DNA of 41,224 bases from Chthoniobacterales bacterium (GTDB taxonomy: Bacteria; Verrucomicrobiota; Verrucomicrobiia; Chthoniobacterales; DYNR01): the NCBI GenBank assembly GCA_026418675.1, contig JAOAAX010000010.1, positions 24,146 through 65,369 on the forward strand. The letters are read 5' to 3'. How positions within the stretch are numbered: position 1 is the first letter of the stretch; every line of letters begins with the position of its first letter. The notes beneath the pieces were generated by a model. That model did not search any database. It was not told the origin of the DNA and was given only the letters and a program-made list of their open reading frames with translations. This document shows positions 26,854 to 34,570 of the stretch, one piece after another. The translations under genes and the position numbers were made by a program.

Positions 26854-27960
26854 TTAAGGAATCAATTCTGCAGCAATTTCATCAGCTAATATCTTGCCCA
26901 ATTGAGATAACTTAACATTTTCACCAAATACTTCAAGATAACCTTCTTCTATAAGCGGTCCAGATTTTTGTTCGTCAAGGTAAAATTTTGGCACTCCCAC
27001 CCTCGTCCTCAATCCAAATGCAATTTTTTCCCTAAGTTTTATTTCATAATCAACAATTTCATCAAAATTTTTCGGATCAATCCCTGCGTGAACTCGATTT
27101 GTATATTCTTCCGTATTTTCGATGTTTTGCCAACGATGACCCATAAAGTTTGAAAATGCCGAAGGTCCTAATCCTAAAAATTCATCACCATTCCAATAGG
27201 CCCAATTATGCTTGCTCTCAAATCCTTCCTTGGCAAAATTGGAAATTTCGTATCCAACATACCCCGCAGCCTCAAGATATTGCTGGGTTAAGTGGAACAT
27301 TCGAACTTCCAAATCTTCATCTCTCTGGACAATACCATTCTTGAGTTTAAAGAAAAATTCAGTATCTTCTTCGTATGTTAATGCATAAGCTGAAATATGC
27401 TCTGGTTTCAGAGAGCAAGTTTTTTCTAACGTCTTCTCCCAACTTTTTAATGTTTGGCCAGGTATTCCAAAGATAAGATCAATATTGATATTTTTGAAAC
27501 CTGCATCCCGCAAAATATTATATGACCTCTCCGCCTGAAAAATTGTATGAACTCTGCCTAGTGTTAAAAGTTGACTAGAATCCCACGACTGCACTCCCAA
27601 ACTCGCCCGATTCACTCCTAATTCAAGTAGTAACCTCGCTTTTTCTAAAGAAACGGTTGCAGGATTTATTTCTATGGTCCATTCGCTCACTTTGGAAAAG
27701 TCAAGGTATTGTTTAAAGACTAAGAAAAGTTTTTGGATTTGCGGGCTACTTAAGGCAGTAGGTGTTCCCCCTCCAACAAAAACAGTCTCTAATTCAACTA
27801 GATGAGCTATTTTTCTTGACTCAAGTATTAAAGCATCAAGAAATTTGGGAATTTTCCAGCGGTTTGCCCCTTCTTTATAAAAATTACAATAAGGACAAAT
27901 TTTAGGACAAAATGGAATATGCACATAGAGATGCTTACAGCGTGCAGAAACTCCGCCCAT
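26854..27960 (-). CDS. hemW: Radical SAM family heme chaperone HemW
   Basis: The product is 368 residues. The radical SAM CxxxCxxC motif is at Cys18/22/25 in YVHIPFCPKICPYCNFYK, followed by the HemW/HemN blocks ETVFVGGGTPTALS, EWTIEINPATVS, GVNRASLGVQSW, INIDLIFGIPGQ and HISAYALTYE. SKHNWAYWNGDEFLGLGPSAF carries the HNxxYW signature that marks HemW rather than the coproporphyrinogen dehydrogenase HemN, and the C-terminal FGLRTRVGV winged-helix segment is present. HemW carries heme for delivery to respiratory proteins. It sits 25 bases after the HDOD gene, so it may be read as the last gene of the chemosensory operon. Confidence 0.93.
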   Translation of the reverse strand: MGGVSARCKHLYVHIPFCPKICPYCNFYKEGANRWKIPKFLDALILESRKIAHLVELETVFVGGGTPTALSSPQIQKLFLVFKQYLDFSKVSEWTIEINPATVSLEKARLLLELGVNRASLGVQSWDSSQLLTLGRVHTIFQAERSYNILRDAGFKNINIDLIFGIPGQTLKSWEKTLEKTCSLKPEHISAYALTYEEDTEFFFKLKNGIVQRDEDLEVRMFHLTQQYLEAAGYVGYEISNFAKEGFESKHNWAYWNGDEFLGLGPSAFSNFMGHRWQNIENTEEYTNRVHAGIDPKNFDEIVDYEIKLREKIAFGLRTRVGVPKFYLDEQKSGPLIEEGYLEVFGENVKLSQLGKILADEIAAELIP

Positions 27961-27985
27961 CAGGAACGTAACTTTCTTAATTTAA

Positions 27986-28858
27986 CTAACTTAAAGCTCG
28001 CACCGTGCCATCGGGTGCTACAAGTTCCTCCATTCTTTCAATAATCAGAGGAATGCATTTCTGAAGTCTTTCTTCAACAAATCCCTCTTCTCTTAGGGCA
28101 TCTTCATCTACCTCATAATAAAAACCATCAGCTCCCACACCATAGCCCAATGCAGTAGACATGTGCTTTGCAGCATGAATCAAAGTAACGAGCGAACGGT
28201 CGTGTTCCTCTGCCAAAAGTGGATGCAAATAGTAGGCCGAAACTTCAATTAAAGTTTGAGAGAAACCCCATCGAGACAGAAGAATTTTGGAAACATCGGT
28301 CGAGCTATACCCCAAAATACCCAATTCTCCCTTCTCCCAAGTAGGATATGCAGTGGGAACGCTCTGTAAAACCTCTTCAAGAGCATCAGACGCAGCGTAA
28401 GCAAGAGCTAGTTTTCCAACATCATGAATTAAACCTGCAGTATAGGCAACATCTGGAGTTGATATTCCAAATGTTCTACTGAAAATCTCTGCAGAAACCG
28501 CTGTGCAAAGCGAATGCCGACAAAGGTCCCCAGATTCCCACCCATACCCTTGAACAGGTTGATTCAACCATTTTGCAGTTTGCATCGTCGAAACAAGCTT
28601 CGACAAAGCAACCGTCCCAAGCCGTAAAATCGCTTCCGAAATTGTTTCTATTTTCTGTTCCCCTCGATAAAAGGCGCTATTGGCTAAACGTAAAACCGAA
28701 GTGGCTAAACCAGTGTCAACTTCAATTATTTTTTGTATCTCGTGAATGTTTACTTGCTTGCGGCTGAGTAACTTCTGTAATTTTGGCAGAATAATCGGCG
28801 CGCTCGGTATCGAATCCGTAAGTTCCGCAACCGTCTCGAGCGAAACATATTTTCCCAT
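27986..28858 (-). CDS. HDOD-domain signalling protein
   Basis: The open frame reaches back to an ATG at 28897 inside cheD. The ATG at 28858, one base past the cheD stop and preceded by GGTGA, fits better and gives 290 residues. The HDOD domain spans about 10-215: LPKLQKLLSRKQVNIHEIQKIIEVDTGLATSVLRLANSAFY, ISEAILRLGTVALSKLVSTMQ, and AYTAGLIHDVGKLALAYA, retaining the His-Asp pair. HDOD proteins are non-catalytic relatives of HD phosphohydrolases that act in cyclic-di-GMP, chemotaxis and stress signalling. Being read with cheD, a receiver/STAS protein and cheX points to a chemosensory output role. Confidence 0.92.
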   Translation of the reverse strand: MGKYVSLETVAELTDSIPSAPIILPKLQKLLSRKQVNIHEIQKIIEVDTGLATSVLRLANSAFYRGEQKIETISEAILRLGTVALSKLVSTMQTAKWLNQPVQGYGWESGDLCRHSLCTAVSAEIFSRTFGISTPDVAYTAGLIHDVGKLALAYAASDALEEVLQSVPTAYPTWEKGELGILGYSSTDVSKILLSRWGFSQTLIEVSAYYLHPLLAEEHDRSLVTLIHAAKHMSTALGYGVGADGFYYEVDEDALREEGFVEERLQKCIPLIIERMEELVAPDGTVRALS

Positions 28859-28859
28859 T

Positions 28860-29381
28860 TCACCGAATAAATTCTGGCCGAGCTGGAACGCGGACACATA
28901 CCTCCCCAGTCCGATTTAGTAATCGTATTGTCCGGTTTACGCGACCACTTACCTCCCAAACGTCAACCTTTAAACCAAGCTCTTTGCTAATTTTATAGAA
29001 AGCATCAACATTTTGCGCGCCAATTCGGAAAAATTCATCTGCAGAGAGCAACTGTGCACCGCCAAAGACCTTGCATCGGATGTTCTCCCTCTTTGCGCCA
29101 GCATCGAGCATTGACTGTAGTAACAAAGGGACTCCTGTATCCACAAACATCGCAGGACGAGAAGCTCCATTCGCATGTTGTTTCGAATCCGGTAGCATAA
29201 CATGCAGGAGACCTCCGATTTTTTTGGTTCCATCATGCATTGTAACACCAAGACAGGAGCCAAGCGCATAGGTTACAAGAATCGCATCGGGATCATTTGA
29301 AACCTTCATATCAGCTACACCAACCACTATCCCGGGAAACTGAGGCGTTAATGGAGGAAAAGATGTGGTGGTGTTTGGCAT
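28860..29381 (-). CDS. cheD: Chemoreceptor glutamine deamidase CheD
   Basis: CheD converts receptor glutamines to glutamate and can form a feedback complex with CheC-type phosphatases. In 173 residues the papain-like triad is visible: Thr37 and Cys43 in LVTYALGSCLGVTM and His60 in GGLLHVMLPDS, with the expected spacing of 6 and 17. Later family blocks are RPAMFVDTGVPLLLQSM, IRCKVFGGAQLL and VDVWEVSGRVNRTIRLLNRTGEV. It follows the receiver/STAS gene by 23 bases and precedes the HDOD gene by one. No methyl-accepting receptor gene is in the window. Confidence 0.96.
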   Translation of the reverse strand: MPNTTTSFPPLTPQFPGIVVGVADMKVSNDPDAILVTYALGSCLGVTMHDGTKKIGGLLHVMLPDSKQHANGASRPAMFVDTGVPLLLQSMLDAGAKRENIRCKVFGGAQLLSADEFFRIGAQNVDAFYKISKELGLKVDVWEVSGRVNRTIRLLNRTGEVCVRVPARPEFIR

Positions 29382-29404
29382 CGCTAAGTGTTTAACTTGG
29401 ATAT

Positions 29405-30532
29405 TTAGCTAAAATCCGCAAGTGCTTCTGCCAAAGAAGGATATATCTTCATATCTGATGTTTCCTCGTATGCCTTGGCTTGATTAATAAACTCAGGTGA
29501 GCCAACAATACGATACTTAATATCCAGCTCTCGACAAGAATTCAATACTTGCACAATCAACTTAATAATGTAAATTTCCAAGCGATCCAAATCAGTCAAA
29601 TCAAGGATAGCACGATTCATACCAGCCTCCACAAGTGCTTTAGTTTTTGGCTCAATGTATTGTGCCAAATCGAGTGCACCATTTTGAGATAAACCTTTCG
29701 GGAATTTAATAAACAAAATTCCATTTTCCTCACGGTAATACCTGCCAGAAGTATCTAGGTTCATTGCTCTAGCAAGCCGATCCGCAAGTTCAGTTGTATC
29801 GATCGGCTTTGTTATGATTCCCGTGAAACCTGCGTTTTTAGCTTCAGTTTGTTCTTCTTGTGCCGTTTTGACACTTAACCCCATTACAGGCATATTCTGA
29901 GATCGCACATTCGACCTTAATAGATGAAAAAAGTTTAACGCTGCTTTATTAGGCAGAGAAAGACTGATCAAAACAATGTCTGGTGGTTCTTTCGCAATAA
30001 GTTGTGCTGCTTCCCCACACTGGTCCGTCCCAAGAACCTTCCATGGCATGTGGGCAACAGCACGTTGAATCGTGTCTATTATTGTTTGGTGTTCGTCTAT
30101 AACCAAAAGAGTAGCTGGATCATTAATCGTCTTAATTCTCTTAGTTTCAGAGCCTTTTGGCTTCAATTCAATAACTCTGGAAACCCTTTCAAGTAACAAT
30201 TGTTCTGTGAAGGGTTTTACAATGTAATCCCGAACCCCCATTTTGGCTATCTTCAATACGTTCTCTTTGCCCGCTTCCGCAGTTAGCATGATGACAGGAA
30301 TATCTCGAAGTGCCGAGTCACTTTTGAGCTTCATCAAACACTCGACACCATCCATTACGGGCATTGTCACATCAAGTATGATGAGATCAGGTAATTCTCT
30401 CGATGCAGCAGCAAGTCCCTCCACACCGTTCGAGGCAAAACACAACTGAACGTTGTAAGGGTTGAATGCTTTTGTTATAAGAGTGTGAATCATCTTACTA
30501 TCATCAACACTCAAAATCTTTGGGGCAGCCAT
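29405..30532 (-). CDS. Receiver - pseudo-receiver - STAS-like three-domain protein
   Basis: The product is 375 residues. Domain 1 (about 4-122) is a full CheY-type receiver: SVDDS acidic pair, Asp54 in IILDVTMPVMDG, Thr84 and Lys106 in VKPF. Domain 2 (about 138-258) keeps the fold (LLVIDEHQ, FTGIITKPID, Lys242), but the acceptor position is Ser190 in IVLISLSLP, so it cannot take a phosphate in the normal way. Domain 3 (about 262-375) has the STAS pattern: ILFIKFPKG, AILDLTDLDRLEIYIIKLIVQVLNSC, KYRIVGSPEFI. A phosphorylation-driven partner switch is a reasonable inference. It lies between cheX and cheD. Confidence 0.9.
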   Translation of the reverse strand: MAAPKILSVDDSKMIHTLITKAFNPYNVQLCFASNGVEGLAAASRELPDLIILDVTMPVMDGVECLMKLKSDSALRDIPVIMLTAEAGKENVLKIAKMGVRDYIVKPFTEQLLLERVSRVIELKPKGSETKRIKTINDPATLLVIDEHQTIIDTIQRAVAHMPWKVLGTDQCGEAAQLIAKEPPDIVLISLSLPNKAALNFFHLLRSNVRSQNMPVMGLSVKTAQEEQTEAKNAGFTGIITKPIDTTELADRLARAMNLDTSGRYYREENGILFIKFPKGLSQNGALDLAQYIEPKTKALVEAGMNRAILDLTDLDRLEIYIIKLIVQVLNSCRELDIKYRIVGSPEFINQAKAYEETSDMKIYPSLAEALADFS

Positions 30533-30633
30533 GGGTTTTCTCTAAAGTTCTAAGTTCAAAGATGGGCCTTTTACTTTGGATCCTGGTCAACTACAAGTCA
30601 AGCAACAATATCCCACACTCTCCACCAATAAAA

Positions 30634-31107
30634 TTAATCAAATTTCGCAAATACCAAAACCGTTAATTCCTCCTGTTCGGCAGGAAAATAAAAAGTGTTG
30701 CTGACACATATCGGCGCATTTTTTGCAACAACAGAAATTTCCCTTCCACGCATCACAGTCGGTATGCTCAATTGGCATGGATAGCCATTGTCTGCAAGTT
30801 GGGATTTTAAATTTCCTGTAATCATATTCGTAAACTCTCCGATAACATCCGAAACATCGTTTTCCGAGAGGTCAGACATTCCAAGCACATTCGATGCAAC
30901 TTTAGAGGCGAGATTCAGAGAAAATGCAGTATAGACTACTCCTGAGGCTTTTCCTGATAGACTGACTGAACCAGTTATTCCTTGCAATATCGAAGGGCGA
31001 GGAGCATCCACTAATCCAGCCCTTGGTTCGGTCTTCATACCAGCCATGGTTTGAAATATTTCAGGAACACTCTTGTTGATTATACGCAAAAGTTCTGTTT
31101 CAGGCAT
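30634..31107 (-). CDS. cheX: CheX-like chemotaxis phosphatase
   Basis: The product is 157 residues of the CheC/CheX/FliY class. Residues 83-99 (NDVSDVIGEFTNMITGN) contain the ExxN catalytic pattern, Glu91 and Asn94, with which CheX dephosphorylates CheY-P. The single motif and short length fit CheX rather than CheC, which has two. The GITGSVSLSGKASGVVYTAFS strand pair before it and the C-terminal strands complete the fold. The gene starts a minus-strand cluster with the double-receiver protein 101 bases downstream, whose receiver 1 is a plausible substrate. Confidence 0.88.
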   Translation of the reverse strand: MPETELLRIINKSVPEIFQTMAGMKTEPRAGLVDAPRPSILQGITGSVSLSGKASGVVYTAFSLNLASKVASNVLGMSDLSENDVSDVIGEFTNMITGNLKSQLADNGYPCQLSIPTVMRGREISVVAKNAPICVSNTFYFPAEQEELTVLVFAKFD

Positions 31108-31142
31108 AATGGAAAACTAAAGGTTTAATTTAATAAGACATG

Positions 31143-31191
31143 GGGGTATGACACCGCTCTAAACGGTGCAATCCTGGCTCCTTTTTACCCC
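31143..31191. repeat. Nested inverted repeats between cheX and the glycosyltransferase gene
   Basis: An outer pair, GGGGTA (31143-31148) and TACCCC (31186-31191), encloses an inner pair CACCG (31152-31156) and CGGTG (31164-31168) with a 7-base loop CTCTAAA. On the minus strand the inner hairpin would lie in the cheX 5' leader. It may be a regulator site or an RNA structure. The rest of this 223-base intergenic region is AT-rich with no gene. Confidence 0.45.
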
Positions 31192-31210
31192 TACCTAAGC
31201 AAAGTCGCAA
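31182..31210 (-). promoter_or_regulatory. Candidate promoter for the cheX operon
   Basis: On the minus strand TTGCGA (plus-strand 31205-31210) and TAAAAA (31182-31187) are 17 bases apart, each matching four of six consensus positions. The predicted start would place the CACCG/CGGTG hairpin in the cheX leader. The match is only moderate. Confidence 0.35.
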
Positions 31211-31330
31211 GTCTTTTCAAAAATTTCCACCGCCTTTCTTTACTAAGACATTTTGAATTTTTTCCGCTGGATTGCTCATCTTTTTTTTATCAATAAAGCT
31301 ATCTCCTATCTCTCATTCTAACTCTAACTC

Positions 31331-32533
31331 ATGAAAGCATTAATCCTTACAAACGAATACCCTCCACACGTCTATGGTGGGGCAGGAGTCCACGTCGAAA
31401 ACCTTAGCCGCGAATTAGCAAAATTAATAGATGTCGAAGTCCGTTGTTTTGGAGATCAAAAAGTCCAAAAAGAAAACCTTTTTGCTACCGGTTTTCCTCT
31501 AGATAAGTCTCGTTATACGTGTCCGCAACAACTCGTCCCTGTTTTTGGAGCTATCCAGCGTTGCTTAGATTTTAACTCAACTAACATTGACGCCAACATT
31601 GTCCATTGTCATACCTGGTATACTCACTTCGGAGGCATTCTTGCCAAACTCAACTACGGTTTACCGTTCGTAATCACTGTCCATTCCCTTGAACCACTCC
31701 GCCCATGGAAACGCGAACAACTCGGGGGAGGTTATGACTTTAGCCTATGGGTTGAAAGAACAGCTCTCCACATGGCTGACGCTGTTATCGCAGTATCAAA
31801 CGAAACTGCTAACGACATCTTCCGAATCTTCCAAATCCCTGAGGAGAAAATACACGTCATTTACAATGGAATTGACTTGGACGAATACCGTCCAGTCGAA
31901 GAAAAATCCGCCCTTCGTCGCCTCGGAGTGAATCCTGTGGAGCCTTACATCCTTTTTGTAGGCAGAATTACTCGCCAAAAAGGTATTCTCCACCTCGTAA
32001 ATGCAATTAAATACCTTGATCCAAACTTCCAAGTCGTCCTTTGCGCAGGTGCCCCTGATACTCCCGAAATCGCAGCAGAAATGAAAGCCGCCGTTGCAAA
32101 GGCACAAGCCAATCGCCAAGGAATCATTTGGATTGAGGAAATGCTCGATAACCGATCTAAAATCGAGCTTTACTCTCACGCTGGCGTCTTTGTCTGCCCA
32201 TCAATCTACGAACCGTTCGGCATAATTAACCTCGAAGCAATGGCGTGCGCAACAGCAGTCGTAGCTTCAGCAGTCGGAGGCATAAAAGAGGTCGTCGTCC
32301 ACGGCGAGACTGGCTACCTTGTCAACCTCCAACAAATGACACAAAGTCCCTTTGAACCACTCAACCCAGACCGCTTTGCTCGTGATCTCGCAGATCGCAT
32401 CAATGAACTTATGCGCGACCCCGTAAAACGCCAACAAATGGGTGCTGCTGGCCGCCGCCGCGCAGAAGAAATTTTCGCCTGGTCAAAAATCGCCCGCCAA
32501 ACCGTTGATCTTTATGAGATGATTCTTAGCTAA
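31331..32533 (+). CDS. glgA: GT4-family glycogen synthase-type glycosyltransferase
   Basis: The product is 400 residues of the GT-B fold. The N-terminus MKALILTNEYPPHVYGGAGVHVENLSREL, the HCHTWYT block, the central VGRITRQKGILHLVNAI and the C-terminal CPSIYEPFGIINLEAMACATAVVASAVGGIKEVVVHGETGYLV (with the EPFG-x-x-x-LEA nucleotide-sugar site) match the actinobacterial-type glycogen synthase. Members of this type may make glycogen from ADP-glucose or form maltose 1-phosphate (GlgM). The short 400-residue length and GGAGVHVE motif separate it from classical 480-residue GlgA. No glgB, glgC or glgP is adjacent, so the product cannot be fixed. obgE follows 44 bases later. Confidence 0.85.
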   Translation: MKALILTNEYPPHVYGGAGVHVENLSRELAKLIDVEVRCFGDQKVQKENLFATGFPLDKSRYTCPQQLVPVFGAIQRCLDFNSTNIDANIVHCHTWYTHFGGILAKLNYGLPFVITVHSLEPLRPWKREQLGGGYDFSLWVERTALHMADAVIAVSNETANDIFRIFQIPEEKIHVIYNGIDLDEYRPVEEKSALRRLGVNPVEPYILFVGRITRQKGILHLVNAIKYLDPNFQVVLCAGAPDTPEIAAEMKAAVAKAQANRQGIIWIEEMLDNRSKIELYSHAGVFVCPSIYEPFGIINLEAMACATAVVASAVGGIKEVVVHGETGYLVNLQQMTQSPFEPLNPDRFARDLADRINELMRDPVKRQQMGAAGRRRAEEIFAWSKIARQTVDLYEMILS

Positions 32534-32555
32534 ACATCATCTCTCCTATCCCTTT

Positions 32556-32568
32556 CCCTTAAAAAGGG
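32556..32568 (+). promoter_or_regulatory. Small hairpin over the obgE ribosome-binding region
   Basis: CCCTT (32556-32560), AAA and AAGGG (32564-32568) form a five-pair stem ending 9 bases before the GTG start of obgE. AAGGG is the only Shine-Dalgarno-like sequence there, so the stem might hold back obgE translation. This is speculative. Confidence 0.25.
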
Positions 32569-32577
32569 CCTCCCTCT

Positions 32578-33705
32578 GTGGATTTCGTTGACCAGGTCCG
32601 TATTTACGCCAAAGCCGGCAACGGCGGAAACGGGTGTTGCAGCTTTCGACGAGAAAAATTTGTTCCTCGCGGAGGTCCCGATGGTGGCAACGGTGGCAAT
32701 GGTGGAAACGTTGTCCTGGTTGCCGACCCAGATATCACAAATCTCGTTTCCCTCTACTATGAACCAATTCTCCGCGCAAAAAACGGTTCCCACGGACAAG
32801 GATCAAACAAACATGGTCGCTCAGCCCCTGACCTCCAAGTCCCGGTTCCCCTCGGCACAATCGTTTATTCCCTCCCTCCGCAGGAAAACAATCCCCTCCC
32901 GTTTGACCTAAATACGAACATCCTTGAAAAAGAACCTCTAGGAAATCAACTCCATCCAACTCACTGTCCCACAAGCAAAAACCGAATTGACCCTCGTCAA
33001 CTCACACCTCTAGTCGACCTAACACTCCCTGGGCAGAAATTCATCCTATGCCGGGGAGGCCGCGGAGGGCGTGGTAATGCCAGCTTTAAATCCTCCATCA
33101 ACCGAGCCCCACGCCAATTCACCCGCGGTCAACCCGGTGAAGAAGGTTGGTTCCTGCTCGAACTCCAATCTATTGCATTCGCTGGGCTCGTTGGTTTTCC
33201 TAATGCTGGCAAATCTTCCCTCCTTAACGCCATCTCTCACGCTCACCCAAAAATCGCGCCCTATCCCTTCACCACTCGTTCGCCACACATTGGAGTCGTC
33301 CAACTCGACGATTTCCACCGCACTACCATAGCCGACATCCCCGGTCTCATTGAAGGCGCAAGCCAAAACCGTGGCCTCGGCTACGACTTCCTTCGCCATA
33401 TCCTTCGCTGCCAGCATCTCCTCTTCGTCCTCGACGCTGCCGCCACAGAAGGACGTGACCCACTCCAAGACCTCGTAACTCTCCGCGACGAAATTGCCCT
33501 TTATGATCCCTCTCTCCCTAGGAAACCTTGGTCTATACTCGCTAACAAAACTGACCTCCCTGAAGCTACACATCACATTCCCCGCATCCAACAAGCCTTC
33601 CCAAACCACCCCCTTATCCCGATCTCCGCAAAATTTGGAATCGGCCTCGATTTGCTCAAAAAACACCTCCTCGAACTCACAACTACCTTATCAAAAAATA
33701 GTTAA
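32578..33705 (+). CDS. obgE: GTPase Obg/ObgE with an insertion in the N-terminal domain
   Basis: Obg is an essential GTPase involved in 50S assembly and stress control. In 375 residues the Obg fold (FVDQVRIYAKAGNGGNGCCSFRREKFVPRGGPDGGNGGNGGNV), the PNAGKSS P-loop (206-214), GVVQLDDFHRTTIADIPGLIEGASQNRGLG, and ANKTDLPE are clear. The start is GTG at 32578. Between PLGTIVY (about 97) and LVDLTLPGQKFILCRGGRGGRGN (from about 145) there are roughly 48 residues where relatives have about 10. The usual C-terminal OCT domain is absent, as in many short Obg proteins. lpxA follows 24 bases later. Confidence 0.97.
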   Translation: MDFVDQVRIYAKAGNGGNGCCSFRREKFVPRGGPDGGNGGNGGNVVLVADPDITNLVSLYYEPILRAKNGSHGQGSNKHGRSAPDLQVPVPLGTIVYSLPPQENNPLPFDLNTNILEKEPLGNQLHPTHCPTSKNRIDPRQLTPLVDLTLPGQKFILCRGGRGGRGNASFKSSINRAPRQFTRGQPGEEGWFLLELQSIAFAGLVGFPNAGKSSLLNAISHAHPKIAPYPFTTRSPHIGVVQLDDFHRTTIADIPGLIEGASQNRGLGYDFLRHILRCQHLLFVLDAAATEGRDPLQDLVTLRDEIALYDPSLPRKPWSILANKTDLPEATHHIPRIQQAFPNHPLIPISAKFGIGLDLLKKHLLELTTTLSKNS

Positions 33706-33729
33706 AATCACCACAAGCTCCACTTAACC

Positions 33730-34551
33730 ATGTCCGAACCCCAAATCCACCCAACTGCTATTATAGACTCAAAAGTCAAAATTGGGAAAAACGTCATCAT
33801 AGGCCCATACGCTATTGTTGAGGGCGATATCGAAATTTCTGATAATTGCAAAATCGCTGCCCATGCCATTCTGCAAGGCCCCTTATTCTTAGGTCCAAAC
33901 TGCTCTATCGGTTTTGGCACCCACCTCGGCGGTGAACCCCAAGACTTCGCCTACAAACCAGGAACAACGAGCTACACCCACATCGGCGCTAGAAACGTCA
34001 TACGCGAATACGTCACAATTCATCGCGGAACAAAAGAAAACTCCTCAACTACAATCGGCGACGACAACTTCCTCATGGTTGGCGTTCACATTGGCCATAA
34101 CTGCACCCTCGGCAACAACTGCATCCTGGCCAACAACGTCCTCCTCGCTGGTTATACCGAATTCGGCAACCGGGTAGTTGTTGGCGGTGATGTCGTCTTC
34201 CATCAATTCATGCGCGTAGGTGACCTCGCGATGGTCAGAGGGGGAACTGCATGGAGCAAATCCATCCCACCTTACACCATCGGTGGAGGAAAAAACCTGC
34301 TCGCAGGTATTAACATCGTCGGCCTACGCCGCGCCGCCATCCCCCAAGAGATCCGAACCGAAATTGCCACCGCTTACAAACTCCTTTATCGCACAAATCT
34401 CAATTTCTCCCAAGCCCTCGAAAAAGCATCCTCACTCAGCTGGTCCCCACAAACCTTAAAATTCTGGGATTTCGTCCGCTCACCAGGGAAACTCGGTCTT
34501 GCACCAGCACGCCAACGCGGCCAGCGAATAACAGGCATCCCGGATGAATAA
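33730..34551 (+). CDS. lpxA: Acyl-ACP--UDP-N-acetylglucosamine O-acyltransferase
   Basis: LpxA performs the first step of lipid A synthesis, acylating UDP-GlcNAc at the 3 position. The 273-residue protein has the left-handed beta-helix hexapeptide repeats (IHPTAIIDSKVKIGKNVIIGPYAIVEG, CSIGFGTHLGGEPQDF) and the catalytic-region VGVHIGHNCTLGNNCILANNVLLAGY with its histidine, then the GGGKNLLAGINIVGLRR block and the C-terminal helices. It shows that the organism makes lipid A and therefore has an LPS-type outer membrane. The other lpx genes and fabZ are not neighbours. It converges with the M32 peptidase gene, 19 bases apart. Confidence 0.97.
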   Translation: MSEPQIHPTAIIDSKVKIGKNVIIGPYAIVEGDIEISDNCKIAAHAILQGPLFLGPNCSIGFGTHLGGEPQDFAYKPGTTSYTHIGARNVIREYVTIHRGTKENSSTTIGDDNFLMVGVHIGHNCTLGNNCILANNVLLAGYTEFGNRVVVGGDVVFHQFMRVGDLAMVRGGTAWSKSIPPYTIGGGKNLLAGINIVGLRRAAIPQEIRTEIATAYKLLYRTNLNFSQALEKASSLSWSPQTLKFWDFVRSPGKLGLAPARQRGQRITGIPDE

Positions 34552-34570
34552 AAAACAACTTCTTGGTATT

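Noticed and set aside
31142-31200. Possible tRNA with CUA anticodon (loop CTCTAAA as in pyrrolysine tRNAs)
   Set aside because: Only the anticodon-like arm forms; there is no D arm, T arm or CCA end, and TAG serves as an ordinary stop, for example at 40329-40331.
33046-33666. 206-codon minus-strand open frame inside obgE
   Set aside because: It lies wholly opposite conserved Obg GTPase motifs and has no recognisable domain.
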